From assembly GCA_003514385.1 (NCBI GenBank), contig DOQR01000009.1, positions 62,001 through 126,000 on the forward strand: DNA of 64,000 bases, read 5' to 3'. The notes beneath the pieces are model-generated. The model saw nothing but the letters and a program-made list of their open reading frames with translations. It had not been told where the DNA came from and made no database searches. The stretch's first letter is position 1; the number at the start of each line of letters is the position of its first letter. A program made the translations under genes and the position numbers. Positions 48,519-54,848 of this stretch are shown one piece after another. The stretch comes from Oscillospiraceae bacterium. Lineage in GTDB: Bacteria; Bacillota; Clostridia; Oscillospirales; Acutalibacteraceae.

Positions 48519-49105
48519 AAATAATGCTTTCAATACTGCTTACCGGTATCCTTACAGAGAACTTCATTCTCGCAAAGTTCCTCGGCATCTGCCCGTTCCT
48601 CGGCGTGTCGAAGAAGCTCAACACCGCAGTCGGAATGAGTGCCGCTGTTATATTCGTCATGCTGCTCTCGACTGCCGTTACATATCCCATCAACGCGAAG
48701 CTGCTCGTGCCCAATGATCTTGAATATCTCCAGACTATAGTATTCATTCTCGTCATAGCGGCTCTTGTTCAGCTCGTCGAGATAATCCTCAAGAAGTATA
48801 TGCCCGCGCTTTATAACGCGCTTGGTATCTATCTTCCGCTGATAACAACGAACTGCGCGGTGCTCGGCGTCGTGCTTATAAACGTTGAGAACAACTACAA
48901 TTTCGGCCAGTCGATGATGCGTTCGCTCGGCGGCGGTCTCGGCTTCATGCTCGCCATGGTCATGTTCGCAGGCGTCAGAGAGCGCCTCGAGAGCTGCGAC
49001 GTGCCGAAATTCCTTCAGGGTCTGCCCATAACGCTCATTGCCGCATCGCTTACCTCGGTCTCCTTCCTCGGATTCTCGGGCGTTGTCGACGGCATATTCG
49101 GTTGA
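48515..49105 (+). CDS. rnfA: RnfA subunit
   Basis: 196 residues, six membrane helices, paralogue of RnfE: LTGILTENFILAKFLGICPFLGVSKKLNTAVGMS, LPLITTNCAVLGVVL and GGGLGFMLAMVMFAGVRERLE. The RnfA/RnfE pair holds a membrane [2Fe-2S] cluster between symmetry-related Cys residues (here in ICPFLG and TTNCAVL). Confidence 0.96.
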   Translation: MKIMLSILLTGILTENFILAKFLGICPFLGVSKKLNTAVGMSAAVIFVMLLSTAVTYPINAKLLVPNDLEYLQTIVFILVIAALVQLVEIILKKYMPALYNALGIYLPLITTNCAVLGVVLINVENNYNFGQSMMRSLGGGLGFMLAMVMFAGVRERLESCDVPKFLQGLPITLIAASLTSVSFLGFSGVVDGIFG

Positions 49106-49121
49106 GAAAGGACGGGATAAT

Positions 49122-49952
49122 ATGCATCTTATTATAATTGCGGTTGTCATCGTCTCCGTCATCGGACTTATAGCCGGTCTCGGGCTCGCCGTTGCGTCAA
49201 AGGTCATGGCTGTCCCGGTCGACGAAAAGGCCGAGGAGATTCAGGCGGCGCTGCCCGGCGCAAACTGCGGCGCGTGCGGCTTCTCCGGCTGCTCCGGCTA
49301 TGCGGCAGCCCTCTCTCAGGGCAAGACCACCGACACCGGACGCTGCATGCCCGGCGGCGCGGAGGTCAGCAAAGCTATTGCGAAGATAACCGGCCTTGCG
49401 GCGGGCGATGTCATCCCTATGACCGCCGTCGTCCTCTGCCAGGGCAACAAGCATAATGCAGACACGAAGCTCAACTATGTCGGCGTCAAGAGCTGCAAAA
49501 TGGCGACTCAGCTTTTCGGCGGCCCTAAAGACTGCGTCTACGGCTGCATCGGCTTCGGCGACTGCGTTGAGGTCTGCCCCTATGACGCCATTCATATCTG
49601 CGAGGGCGTTGCGAGAATAAATCCGCTCGCGTGCCATGCCTGCAAGATGTGCGTCAACACCTGCCCCAAGAGCATTATCGATCTGATGCCCCTGCATGAG
49701 GCAAAGGCCGCCGTCATGTGCAAGAATCATGACAAGGGCGCCCAGACCAGAAAAGAGTGCAAGGCGGGCTGCATCGGCTGTATGAAGTGCGTCAAGACCT
49801 GCGAATACGGCGCGGTCACGGTCGAGAACTTCTGCGCGAAGGTCGATTACGAGAAGTGTGTCGGCTGCGGCAAGTGCCACGAGGCGTGCCCGGTCAAGTG
49901 CATCGATGTTATCGAGCCCGGAGTGAAGATAACTGAGATGAAAGTCAACTAA
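49122..49952 (+). CDS. rnfB: RnfB subunit, iron-sulfur ferredoxin-type protein
   Basis: 276 residues from ATG 49122. One N-terminal membrane helix, the [4Fe-4S] segment GANCGACGFSGCSGYAA..C, then four CxxCxxCxxxC-like ferredoxin motifs: CIGFGDCVEVCP, CHACKMCVNTCP, CIGCMKCVKTCE and CVGCGKCHEACP. It accepts electrons from reduced ferredoxin. Last gene of the operon, followed by a terminator. Confidence 0.96.
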   Translation: MHLIIIAVVIVSVIGLIAGLGLAVASKVMAVPVDEKAEEIQAALPGANCGACGFSGCSGYAAALSQGKTTDTGRCMPGGAEVSKAIAKITGLAAGDVIPMTAVVLCQGNKHNADTKLNYVGVKSCKMATQLFGGPKDCVYGCIGFGDCVEVCPYDAIHICEGVARINPLACHACKMCVNTCPKSIIDLMPLHEAKAAVMCKNHDKGAQTRKECKAGCIGCMKCVKTCEYGAVTVENFCAKVDYEKCVGCGKCHEACPVKCIDVIEPGVKITEMKVN

Positions 49953-49967
49953 ATGAATACGCGAGAG

Positions 49968-50012
49968 CACCCGGAGTTGTGAAAACAGCTTCGGGTGTTT
50001 TGCTTTTTATTA
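49968..50012 (+). terminator. Terminator of the rnf operon
   Basis: CACCCGGAGTTGT/ACAGCTTCGGGTG stem with a GAAA loop, followed by TTTTGCTTTTTATT. Confidence 0.82.
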
Positions 50013-50018
50013 TAATTT

Positions 50019-50046
50019 GTAGGGGTTGGCGACCTCGACAACCCTA
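50019..50046. repeat. TGTAGGGG palindromic intergenic repeat
   Basis: TGTAGGGGTTGGCGACCTCG, then ACAACCCTA, forming a GGGTTG/CAACCC hairpin. It resembles the TGTAGGGGCGG..CCGCCC element at 58091. Such short palindromic repeats are scattered in clostridial genomes; no gene overlaps. Confidence 0.55.
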
Positions 50047-50097
50047 TGCCGCCAACGGCGACACTGTTTAAAAGAAAAGTAGATCGTGGACGGAAAA

Positions 50098-50126
50098 TTG
50101 ACATTGACAATAATGTCTGATAATAT
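50098..50126 (+). promoter_or_regulatory. Promoter for the lipoprotein gene with internal palindrome
   Basis: TTGACA, 17-base spacer, TAATAT. The spacer contains the inverted repeat GACATT-GACAAT-AATGTC (50100-50117), a possible operator. The leader to the ATG is about 100 bases. Confidence 0.65.
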
Positions 50127-50227
50127 TAAATAAAAAGAGATATACGGAGGGATGCCTATAGCCGATTGAACGCAATCTTCAAAGGGAACAGGGCGCGGAA
50201 TAAATATCAAGTCCGGAGGCGAAAACT

Positions 50228-50821
50228 ATGAAAAAAACAATACTTTCTATATTAATATCGGTTCTGCTCATAACGAGCTTTGCGGCGTGCCGAAACGGTG
50301 ACGCGGAGACAGCGGGAACGACAATTCCGGAGGACACTTCGGCAGAAAGTGCCGCCGAAATAAGTTCAGCTCCGCAGACAATCGAAAAAACTCTCGACGG
50401 AGTGACGCTGAAAGTTTATATCGAAAATCCGAAAGTCAAATCGGGCGGCGAAGTGCATATCACGGCGACCGTCACGAACAACAGCGGAAAAGATATAATT
50501 TCAACGCTCCCGATATATAATCAGCAGCACTATGAGATACGCACAAAAATTCTGACGCAGGACGGAAAAGCGTTCTACGACAAAGATTATCCCGTAGAAA
50601 TGACCGAGGATGCCACGCGCCGATTTATTATCAGGAGCGGGGAGAGCTATGTCCAGGATATGTATCTCGTCGCCGCCGAGATGGACTCCGGCATGAGCAG
50701 CGCCGCCGATGCCGTGCCTTACGGCGCGGGAAAATGCGCGGGAACTTCAACTTTCAAATGGGACGGCGGCAACGGCGCAGAGAAGTCGCTGGCGGTTTCG
50801 TTTGAGATAGAAATAGCCTGA
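50228..50821 (+). CDS. Lipoprotein with BsuPI-like beta domain
   Basis: 197 residues. A lipoprotein signal (MKKTILSILISVLLITSFAAC; lipobox SFAAC, Cys21) is followed by a Thr/Ser/Glu-rich linker to about residue 50 and an Ig-like beta domain with VTLKVYIENPKVKSGGEVHITATVTNNSGKDI, resembling the BsuPI (intracellular proteinase inhibitor) family found in clostridial lipoproteins. Function unknown. GGAGG lies eight bases before the ATG; the gene is a single unit ended by a hairpin. Confidence 0.8.
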   Translation: MKKTILSILISVLLITSFAACRNGDAETAGTTIPEDTSAESAAEISSAPQTIEKTLDGVTLKVYIENPKVKSGGEVHITATVTNNSGKDIISTLPIYNQQHYEIRTKILTQDGKAFYDKDYPVEMTEDATRRFIIRSGESYVQDMYLVAAEMDSGMSSAADAVPYGAGKCAGTSTFKWDGGNGAEKSLAVSFEIEIA

Positions 50822-50831
50822 ATTTTATAAT

Positions 50832-50869
50832 AAAACCGACTCGAAGATATAATTTTTCGGGTCGGTTTT
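50832..50869 (+). terminator. Terminator after the lipoprotein gene
   Basis: AAAACCGACTCGAA/TTCGGGTCGGTTTT stem (one mismatch-like G-U), T-rich tail. Confidence 0.78.
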
Positions 50870-50882
50870 GTGATTCTTTGTT

Positions 50883-50902
50883 GTAAAGTGATATGACTTT
50901 AC
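50883..50902. repeat. GTAAAG-N8-CTTTAC element, copy 1
   Basis: A 6+8+6 inverted repeat identical in arms and spacing to copies at 51017 and 57463. This copy has no T tract and lies in the 229-base gap before the Nudix gene; the rest of that gap (50903-51004) has no gene I can support. Confidence 0.6.
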
Positions 50903-51004
50903 GCGGAGCTCAACTGTTGAGTAGGCTTTTTGGGTCAACATCGCAGAACACTTGATATTACTGCGATTCGGCGGCAATTTTATATAAAATTTCGCTGATA
51001 TAAC

Positions 51005-51048
51005 AAAAATCCATATGTAAAGTTAAATCACTTTACATATGGATTTTT
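51005..51048. terminator. Long hairpin terminator of the Nudix gene, containing GTAAAG-N8-CTTTAC copy 2
   Basis: AAAAATCCATATGTAAAG pairs with CTTTACATATGGATTTTT, an 18-bp stem with an 8-base loop, T-rich on both strands. The inner part (51017-51036) is the second copy of the repeat element. Confidence 0.85.
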
Positions 51049-51051
51049 CTC

Positions 51052-51675
51052 TTAATCGAATTTTGTCTCCCAATGTTCGCTCTCATTCGCATCGAAGCAC
51101 ATCAGTATCTGCTCGCGCGAGGTCTTTTCGCCCGCGAGATTCTCCGGCAGTTCGTCTCTTCCGAAATATTTTGTTTCGGTCGTTTCGATATTCGGAACGA
51201 ATTCGCCGCCGACAACGGAGCAGAGGACGAAAACTTTTATGACCCCGTAAGCGTATATTGGCTTATTGTGCTTGTTCCTGTCCTGAACGGCGATGAGCCT
51301 GTCCGCGGTGACGCGCAAGCCTGCCTCTTCAAAAGTCTCTTTTACGGCGTTCTCCGCGACCGACTGATTTACATCGCACCAGCCGCCGGGGAGCGACCAT
51401 GTGCCGTTCGATTCGTGGACGAGCAAAATCTTTCCGTCATTGAAAATCGCGGCGCGGGTATCGACCTTCGGTGTCTGATATCCGGTCTCGTTGCAGAAAA
51501 GCTCTTTGACCTTTTCTGCCGGGATGTCGCTTTTGTGGGCTACCATCTCGGCGGATATCTCTCTTATCCGCTTGTATCTCTCGAGGTCATAGGGGTCGTG
51601 TCCATATGTCAGCCCCGCCTGCGCGAGACTCTGGAGCTCAATAGCCCAGCTGAGCCAACTGTTCTGTTTGTCCAT
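51052..51675 (-). CDS. Nudix hydrolase with N-terminal extension
   Basis: 207 residues from ATG 51675 (AAAGGAG before it). N-terminal helical domain (about 1-65, WLSWAIELQSLAQAGLTYG, YDLERYKRIREISAEMV) is the type seen with ADP-ribose/nucleotide-sugar Nudix hydrolases. The Nudix box is GGWCDVNQSVAENAVKETFEEAG; the first Glu is Gln and the Arg is Lys, while the EExG core remains. Substrate probably a nucleoside diphosphate derivative. It follows the E2-like gene in the same operon. Confidence 0.86.
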   Translation of the reverse strand: MDKQNSWLSWAIELQSLAQAGLTYGHDPYDLERYKRIREISAEMVAHKSDIPAEKVKELFCNETGYQTPKVDTRAAIFNDGKILLVHESNGTWSLPGGWCDVNQSVAENAVKETFEEAGLRVTADRLIAVQDRNKHNKPIYAYGVIKVFVLCSVVGGEFVPNIETTETKYFGRDELPENLAGEKTSREQILMCFDANESEHWETKFD

Positions 51676-51700
51676 ATTATCTCCTTTTTTAAAGGCTCCG

Positions 51701-52618
51701 TCAAATCCACTCCTTGATAACTTCCGGGTGCTTGAAAGTCTCATCTATAGACTTCAGGAAGGGGACTACATCGCCCATGTCGAGCGCACGGTGGTCGAAA
51801 ACGACGGTGAAAACGAGCTTCTTGCCGACCGTTACCGTGCCGTCCGGGTTTGCAATCGCCGTGTCGCGCGGAGCGCCTACGCCTATCGCGGCGACCTGCG
51901 GCGGTATTATCTCAAGTAGTGCGCAGATGCCGTCCCAGTCCTTGTAGAGCGAACCGAGGTTCGATACGGTTATCGTGCCCTGCTCAATGTCGTATTTTGT
52001 GAGCCTGTCGTACTCGGGTATATCATAATATTCTTTCTTGCTCTTGCCGGAGAGGGTTTTTACTTTGTACTTTCCGGTCTTTGAGCCGATGAGGCGGGAT
52101 ATCGTCTGAACCAATTTGCCTTTTGCAAGCCCCTGCAGCGTGTCGTTGAGCGAGACGTCGTACATGACCTGCGACATGTTTGAATTTTTCGCTCTGCGTT
52201 GAACATCGGCGAGCGTATCTCTGATATCCCTGAGGTTCTTGTCCTGCATGTTGTGCAGATTTACTGTCATCATCTCACCTGAGTCGAGAAGCATGGGCAT
52301 CGAGATATTTATTTCGTCGAACTCCGTCACGCATCCGCGGACAAGGCGGGGTTTGAAATCGATATGTGCATTCATCGCGGGGCACTTCTTGAGCGCCTCT
52401 GTTATTACTTTTAATATAACTGCGTTGAGCGTGATCTTATCTTCTTTTGCGCGCCCTTCGTTGATTTCTTTGAAAACTTTCAGAAATTCGGACGCCTCAG
52501 GCTCGTTTGTAACAACGACATGGGGAATGTCGTGCCAGCTCTGCGCGGTCATGTTTGCGATTATCTTCCTGTTTATGCCGAAGTGCTCGGCTCTTCTGAC
52601 TGTGAGTGACTGTCTCAT
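51701..52618 (-). CDS. Orphan E2-type acyltransferase (2-oxoacid dehydrogenase catalytic domain fold)
   Basis: 305 residues from ATG 52618 (AAAGGAG upstream). The sequence matches the catalytic domain of 2-oxoacid dehydrogenase acyltransferases, with TLNAVILKVITEALKKCPAMNAHID, VSNLGSLY and FDHRALDMGDVVPFLKSI. The usual HxxxDG ends in DM here, so Gly is replaced by Met. There is no lipoyl domain, E1 or E3 gene nearby. It is CoA-acyltransferase-like, but the acceptor is unknown. Likely controlled by the TetR gene upstream. Confidence 0.85.
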   Translation of the reverse strand: MRQSLTVRRAEHFGINRKIIANMTAQSWHDIPHVVVTNEPEASEFLKVFKEINEGRAKEDKITLNAVILKVITEALKKCPAMNAHIDFKPRLVRGCVTEFDEINISMPMLLDSGEMMTVNLHNMQDKNLRDIRDTLADVQRRAKNSNMSQVMYDVSLNDTLQGLAKGKLVQTISRLIGSKTGKYKVKTLSGKSKKEYYDIPEYDRLTKYDIEQGTITVSNLGSLYKDWDGICALLEIIPPQVAAIGVGAPRDTAIANPDGTVTVGKKLVFTVVFDHRALDMGDVVPFLKSIDETFKHPEVIKEWI

Positions 52619-52721
52619 TCTGAGGACTCCTTTCATTTTAGCGGTTATGCCGCATTAATAAAAGTATATATTGTCCTCAAACTTAAAAACAAGGAACAGT
52701 ATCTGGAAGCATGCGCAGAAA

Positions 52722-52747
52722 GCGACACAAAAAGTGATTTGTGTCGC
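52722..52747. promoter_or_regulatory. Inverted repeat between TetR and the E2-like gene
   Basis: GCGACACAAA-AAGTGA-TTTGTGTCGC, perfect 10-bp arms. There is no T tract on the minus strand, so it is more likely an operator (for the TetR protein) or mRNA structure than a terminator. Confidence 0.58.
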
Positions 52748-52764
52748 CAAAAATTATAAACGGT

Positions 52765-53343
52765 TTAGAAATATTTTCTAAAGCCGTTAAAATATATGCT
52801 TGTGGTGAAAGAGACGATAGTCGATGGATCTTCGCGGAAGTCGGAGTTTATCCACTCCGCAATAACGCTGACGATGCCGTTGAAGAACATTATATACATC
52901 CAGCGGAACTGCTTATCCGTGATCTCGGGGAAAAACTTCTTCCACTTTATCTGTGTCCTGTCGTAGTTCTTGACGAACAATGAATTGATGAAGCCCTTTC
53001 GCGGGCCGCATCTCATCATGTAGCAGCACAGGTCGGAATTATCCCTGACAATATCAAACAGACCGACCAATACTGCATCGAAAACCTCGGGATCCATTCT
53101 CTCGATCTGATTATCGATATCGGAGACGAACTCAGCCTCGATGCTCTTCATCAGCGCATTGATGTCGTCATAGTGGCGGTAGAAGGTGCTTCTGTTGATG
53201 TCTGCGCGCTGACATATCTCTCGCACGCTGATCTTGTCGAAGTCCTTTTCTTCAAGCAGTTCGAAGAAGGTGCGGCGTATTGCCGTTTTTGTGTATGCCG
53301 TGCGCCTGTTGTGCGCGGGCCTTCCGGTTGCCGGGCTTGTCAT
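52765..53343 (-). CDS. TetR/AcrR-family regulator
   Basis: 192 residues from ATG 53343, six bases after AGGTGA. The HTH is in RRTFFELLEEKDFDKISVREICQRADINRSTFYRHYDDINALM; the C-terminal helical domain (DhaS-like, with CCYMMRCGPRKGF) binds an unknown ligand. It is upstream of the E2-like and Nudix genes and may control them through the 10-bp-arm palindrome at 52722. Confidence 0.87.
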   Translation of the reverse strand: MTSPATGRPAHNRRTAYTKTAIRRTFFELLEEKDFDKISVREICQRADINRSTFYRHYDDINALMKSIEAEFVSDIDNQIERMDPEVFDAVLVGLFDIVRDNSDLCCYMMRCGPRKGFINSLFVKNYDRTQIKWKKFFPEITDKQFRWMYIMFFNGIVSVIAEWINSDFREDPSTIVSFTTSIYFNGFRKYF

Positions 53344-53441
53344 GAAAATCACCTGCGTTCGTTTCTGATTCATATAAATATTACCACTAATATGCTCGAT
53401 TGACAAGAGCTAGCGCGATTTTACTCATGTAAAAAAATATG

Positions 53442-53470
53442 TTGACAAAAGTGCTAAACACTGTTAAAAT
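53442..53470 (+). promoter_or_regulatory. Promoter for rpsF-ssb-rpsR
   Basis: Perfect TTGACA, 17-base spacer, TAAAAT. Confidence 0.85.
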
Positions 53471-53476
53471 AACTAA

Positions 53477-53525
53477 TTGCCGCAGGAAAAAGGCGGCTAA
53501 TCCTTGCTGCGGACGAACCGCAGCC
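53477..53525 (+). ncRNA. rpsF leader with two stem-loops, candidate S6:S18 autoregulatory element
   Basis: GCCGC(AGGAAAAAG)GCGGC followed by GCTGCGG(ACGAA)CCGCAGC in the 5' leader of rpsF. An S6:S18 complex-binding leader is known in many bacteria at this position. I recognise the position and paired stems but cannot verify the consensus by eye. Confidence 0.45.
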
Positions 53526-53552
53526 AAAAGACCAGAAGGAGGTGCTTTAAGA

Positions 53553-53840
53553 ATGTCAGCAAACAACAGCTATGAAGCAATGATGGTTTTCTCCGTCAAG
53601 AACGGTGAGGAGGGCGTTCCCGCTCTCATCGAGAAGTTCAAGGCTCTCATCGAGCAGAACGGCACTCTGGACAGCATTGATGAGTGGGGCAAGCGCAAGC
53701 TCGCTTACGCTATCGACGATGAGCCCGAGGGATTCTACGCTCTGTTCAATTTCAGCGCTGCACCTGAGTTCCCCGAGGAGTTCTACCGTATCGCCGGTAT
53801 AACCGACGGCGTTCTCCGCTCACTCGTTGTCAGAAAGTGA
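53553..53840 (+). CDS. rpsF: Ribosomal protein S6
   Basis: 95 residues from ATG 53553 (AAGGAGGTG upstream). S6 core motifs YEAMMVFSVKNGEEG, LDSIDEWGKRKLAYAIDDEPEGFYALFNFSA and RIAGITDGVLRSLVVRK. S6 binds S18 on the 30S platform. First gene of the S6-SSB-S18 operon. Confidence 0.97.
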   Translation: MSANNSYEAMMVFSVKNGEEGVPALIEKFKALIEQNGTLDSIDEWGKRKLAYAIDDEPEGFYALFNFSAAPEFPEEFYRIAGITDGVLRSLVVRK

Positions 53841-53850
53841 GGAAACAAAG

Positions 53851-54294
53851 ATGCTTAACGTTGCAATAATTATGGGCAGACTCACTGCCGATCCCGAACT
53901 GCATACCACCGCTTCCGGCGTCGCAGTCACCACTTTCTCCGTTGCGGTCGATCGCCGCTTCCAGAGACAGGGTGAAGAGAAGCAGACCGATTTCATCAAC
54001 GTTGTCGCCTGGAGACAGACTGCAGAGTTCGTCTCCCGCTACTTCCATAAGGGATCAATGATCGCTGTTCGCGGAAGTATCCAGCAGCGCAACTACGAAG
54101 ACAAGAACGGCAACAAGCGCACCGCGTTTGAGATAGTTGCCGAGGAAGTCAGCTTCTGCGGATCAAAGGCAGAGACCGGCACGGGTGCCCGCCAGAATGA
54201 GCAGCCCGCGCGCGTTCAGCCCGCAGCGTCCTTCGCCACAGGCGGAGCGGACGATTTTGAGGAGATCCCGATAAGCGACGATCTCCCGTTCTGA
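53851..54294 (+). CDS. ssb: Single-stranded DNA-binding protein
   Basis: 147 residues from ATG 53851. OB-fold with IIMGRLTADPELHTTASGVAVTTFSVAV, DFINVVAWRQTAEFV and the conserved acidic tail ending DDLPF that binds repair partners. Classic position between rpsF and rpsR. Confidence 0.97.
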   Translation: MLNVAIIMGRLTADPELHTTASGVAVTTFSVAVDRRFQRQGEEKQTDFINVVAWRQTAEFVSRYFHKGSMIAVRGSIQQRNYEDKNGNKRTAFEIVAEEVSFCGSKAETGTGARQNEQPARVQPAASFATGGADDFEEIPISDDLPF

Positions 54295-54389
54295 GAAAAA
54301 CTTGAACTCGGCGTCTGACGCCGAACGAATAGCCCCGAGCCGCGAGGCGGCTTTCGGCTTCCACCTTAGCCAAAGAGGAGGTTAACATC

Positions 54390-54635
54390 ATGGCATATGA
54401 GAAAAACGACAGAAGACCCAACCGCAAGGGCCGCAAGAAGGTTTGCGCTTTCTGCGTCGACAAGGTTGAGTGCATAGATTACAAGGACACAGCCAAACTT
54501 CATAAGTATATCTCTGACAGAGCGAAGATTCTTCCCAGAAGAGTCACCGGCAACTGCGCCGCTCACCAGAGAGAGCTTACCACCGCTATCAAGCGTGCCC
54601 GTCACGTTGCTCTTCTTCCTTACACGAGCGACTGA
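54390..54635 (+). CDS. rpsR: Ribosomal protein S18
   Basis: 81 residues. Pattern [64 protein letters not shown] is unmistakable; the CAFC-x-C cysteines may hold zinc as in some clostridia. Preceded by GAGGAGG. The 95-base gap after ssb contains two short hairpins (near 54310 and 54340) that could affect relative expression. Confidence 0.97.
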   Translation: MAYEKNDRRPNRKGRKKVCAFCVDKVECIDYKDTAKLHKYISDRAKILPRRVTGNCAAHQRELTTAIKRARHVALLPYTSD

Positions 54636-54688
54636 TAAAGCTGTCTACGGCTGCCGCATTCAGCGCAGACCAAAGAGCAAAAATGTTG

Positions 54689-54738
54689 AAGGTCACAGTT
54701 TGCGTCCGAAAACGCAGATTGTGACCTTTTTATTTTTT
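54689..54738 (+). terminator. Terminator of the rpsF operon
   Basis: AAGGTCACA...TGTGACCTT with an inner TGCGT/ACGCA pairing and TTTTTATTTTTT tail. Confidence 0.9.
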
Positions 54739-54848
54739 GCCGCAAATGCGTCGGCCTTATTTTTCCTTTTTGCTTTACATGGCGGCACAGATGTGATAAC
54801 TTTATATTTGGTATTATATAAGCAGTAACTTGAACGAGAGGAATAACA

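Noticed and set aside
42888..49952. Rnf operon as a novel system
   Set aside because: apbE, NusG-II, Gx and rnfCDGEAB in this order is a known clostridial arrangement.
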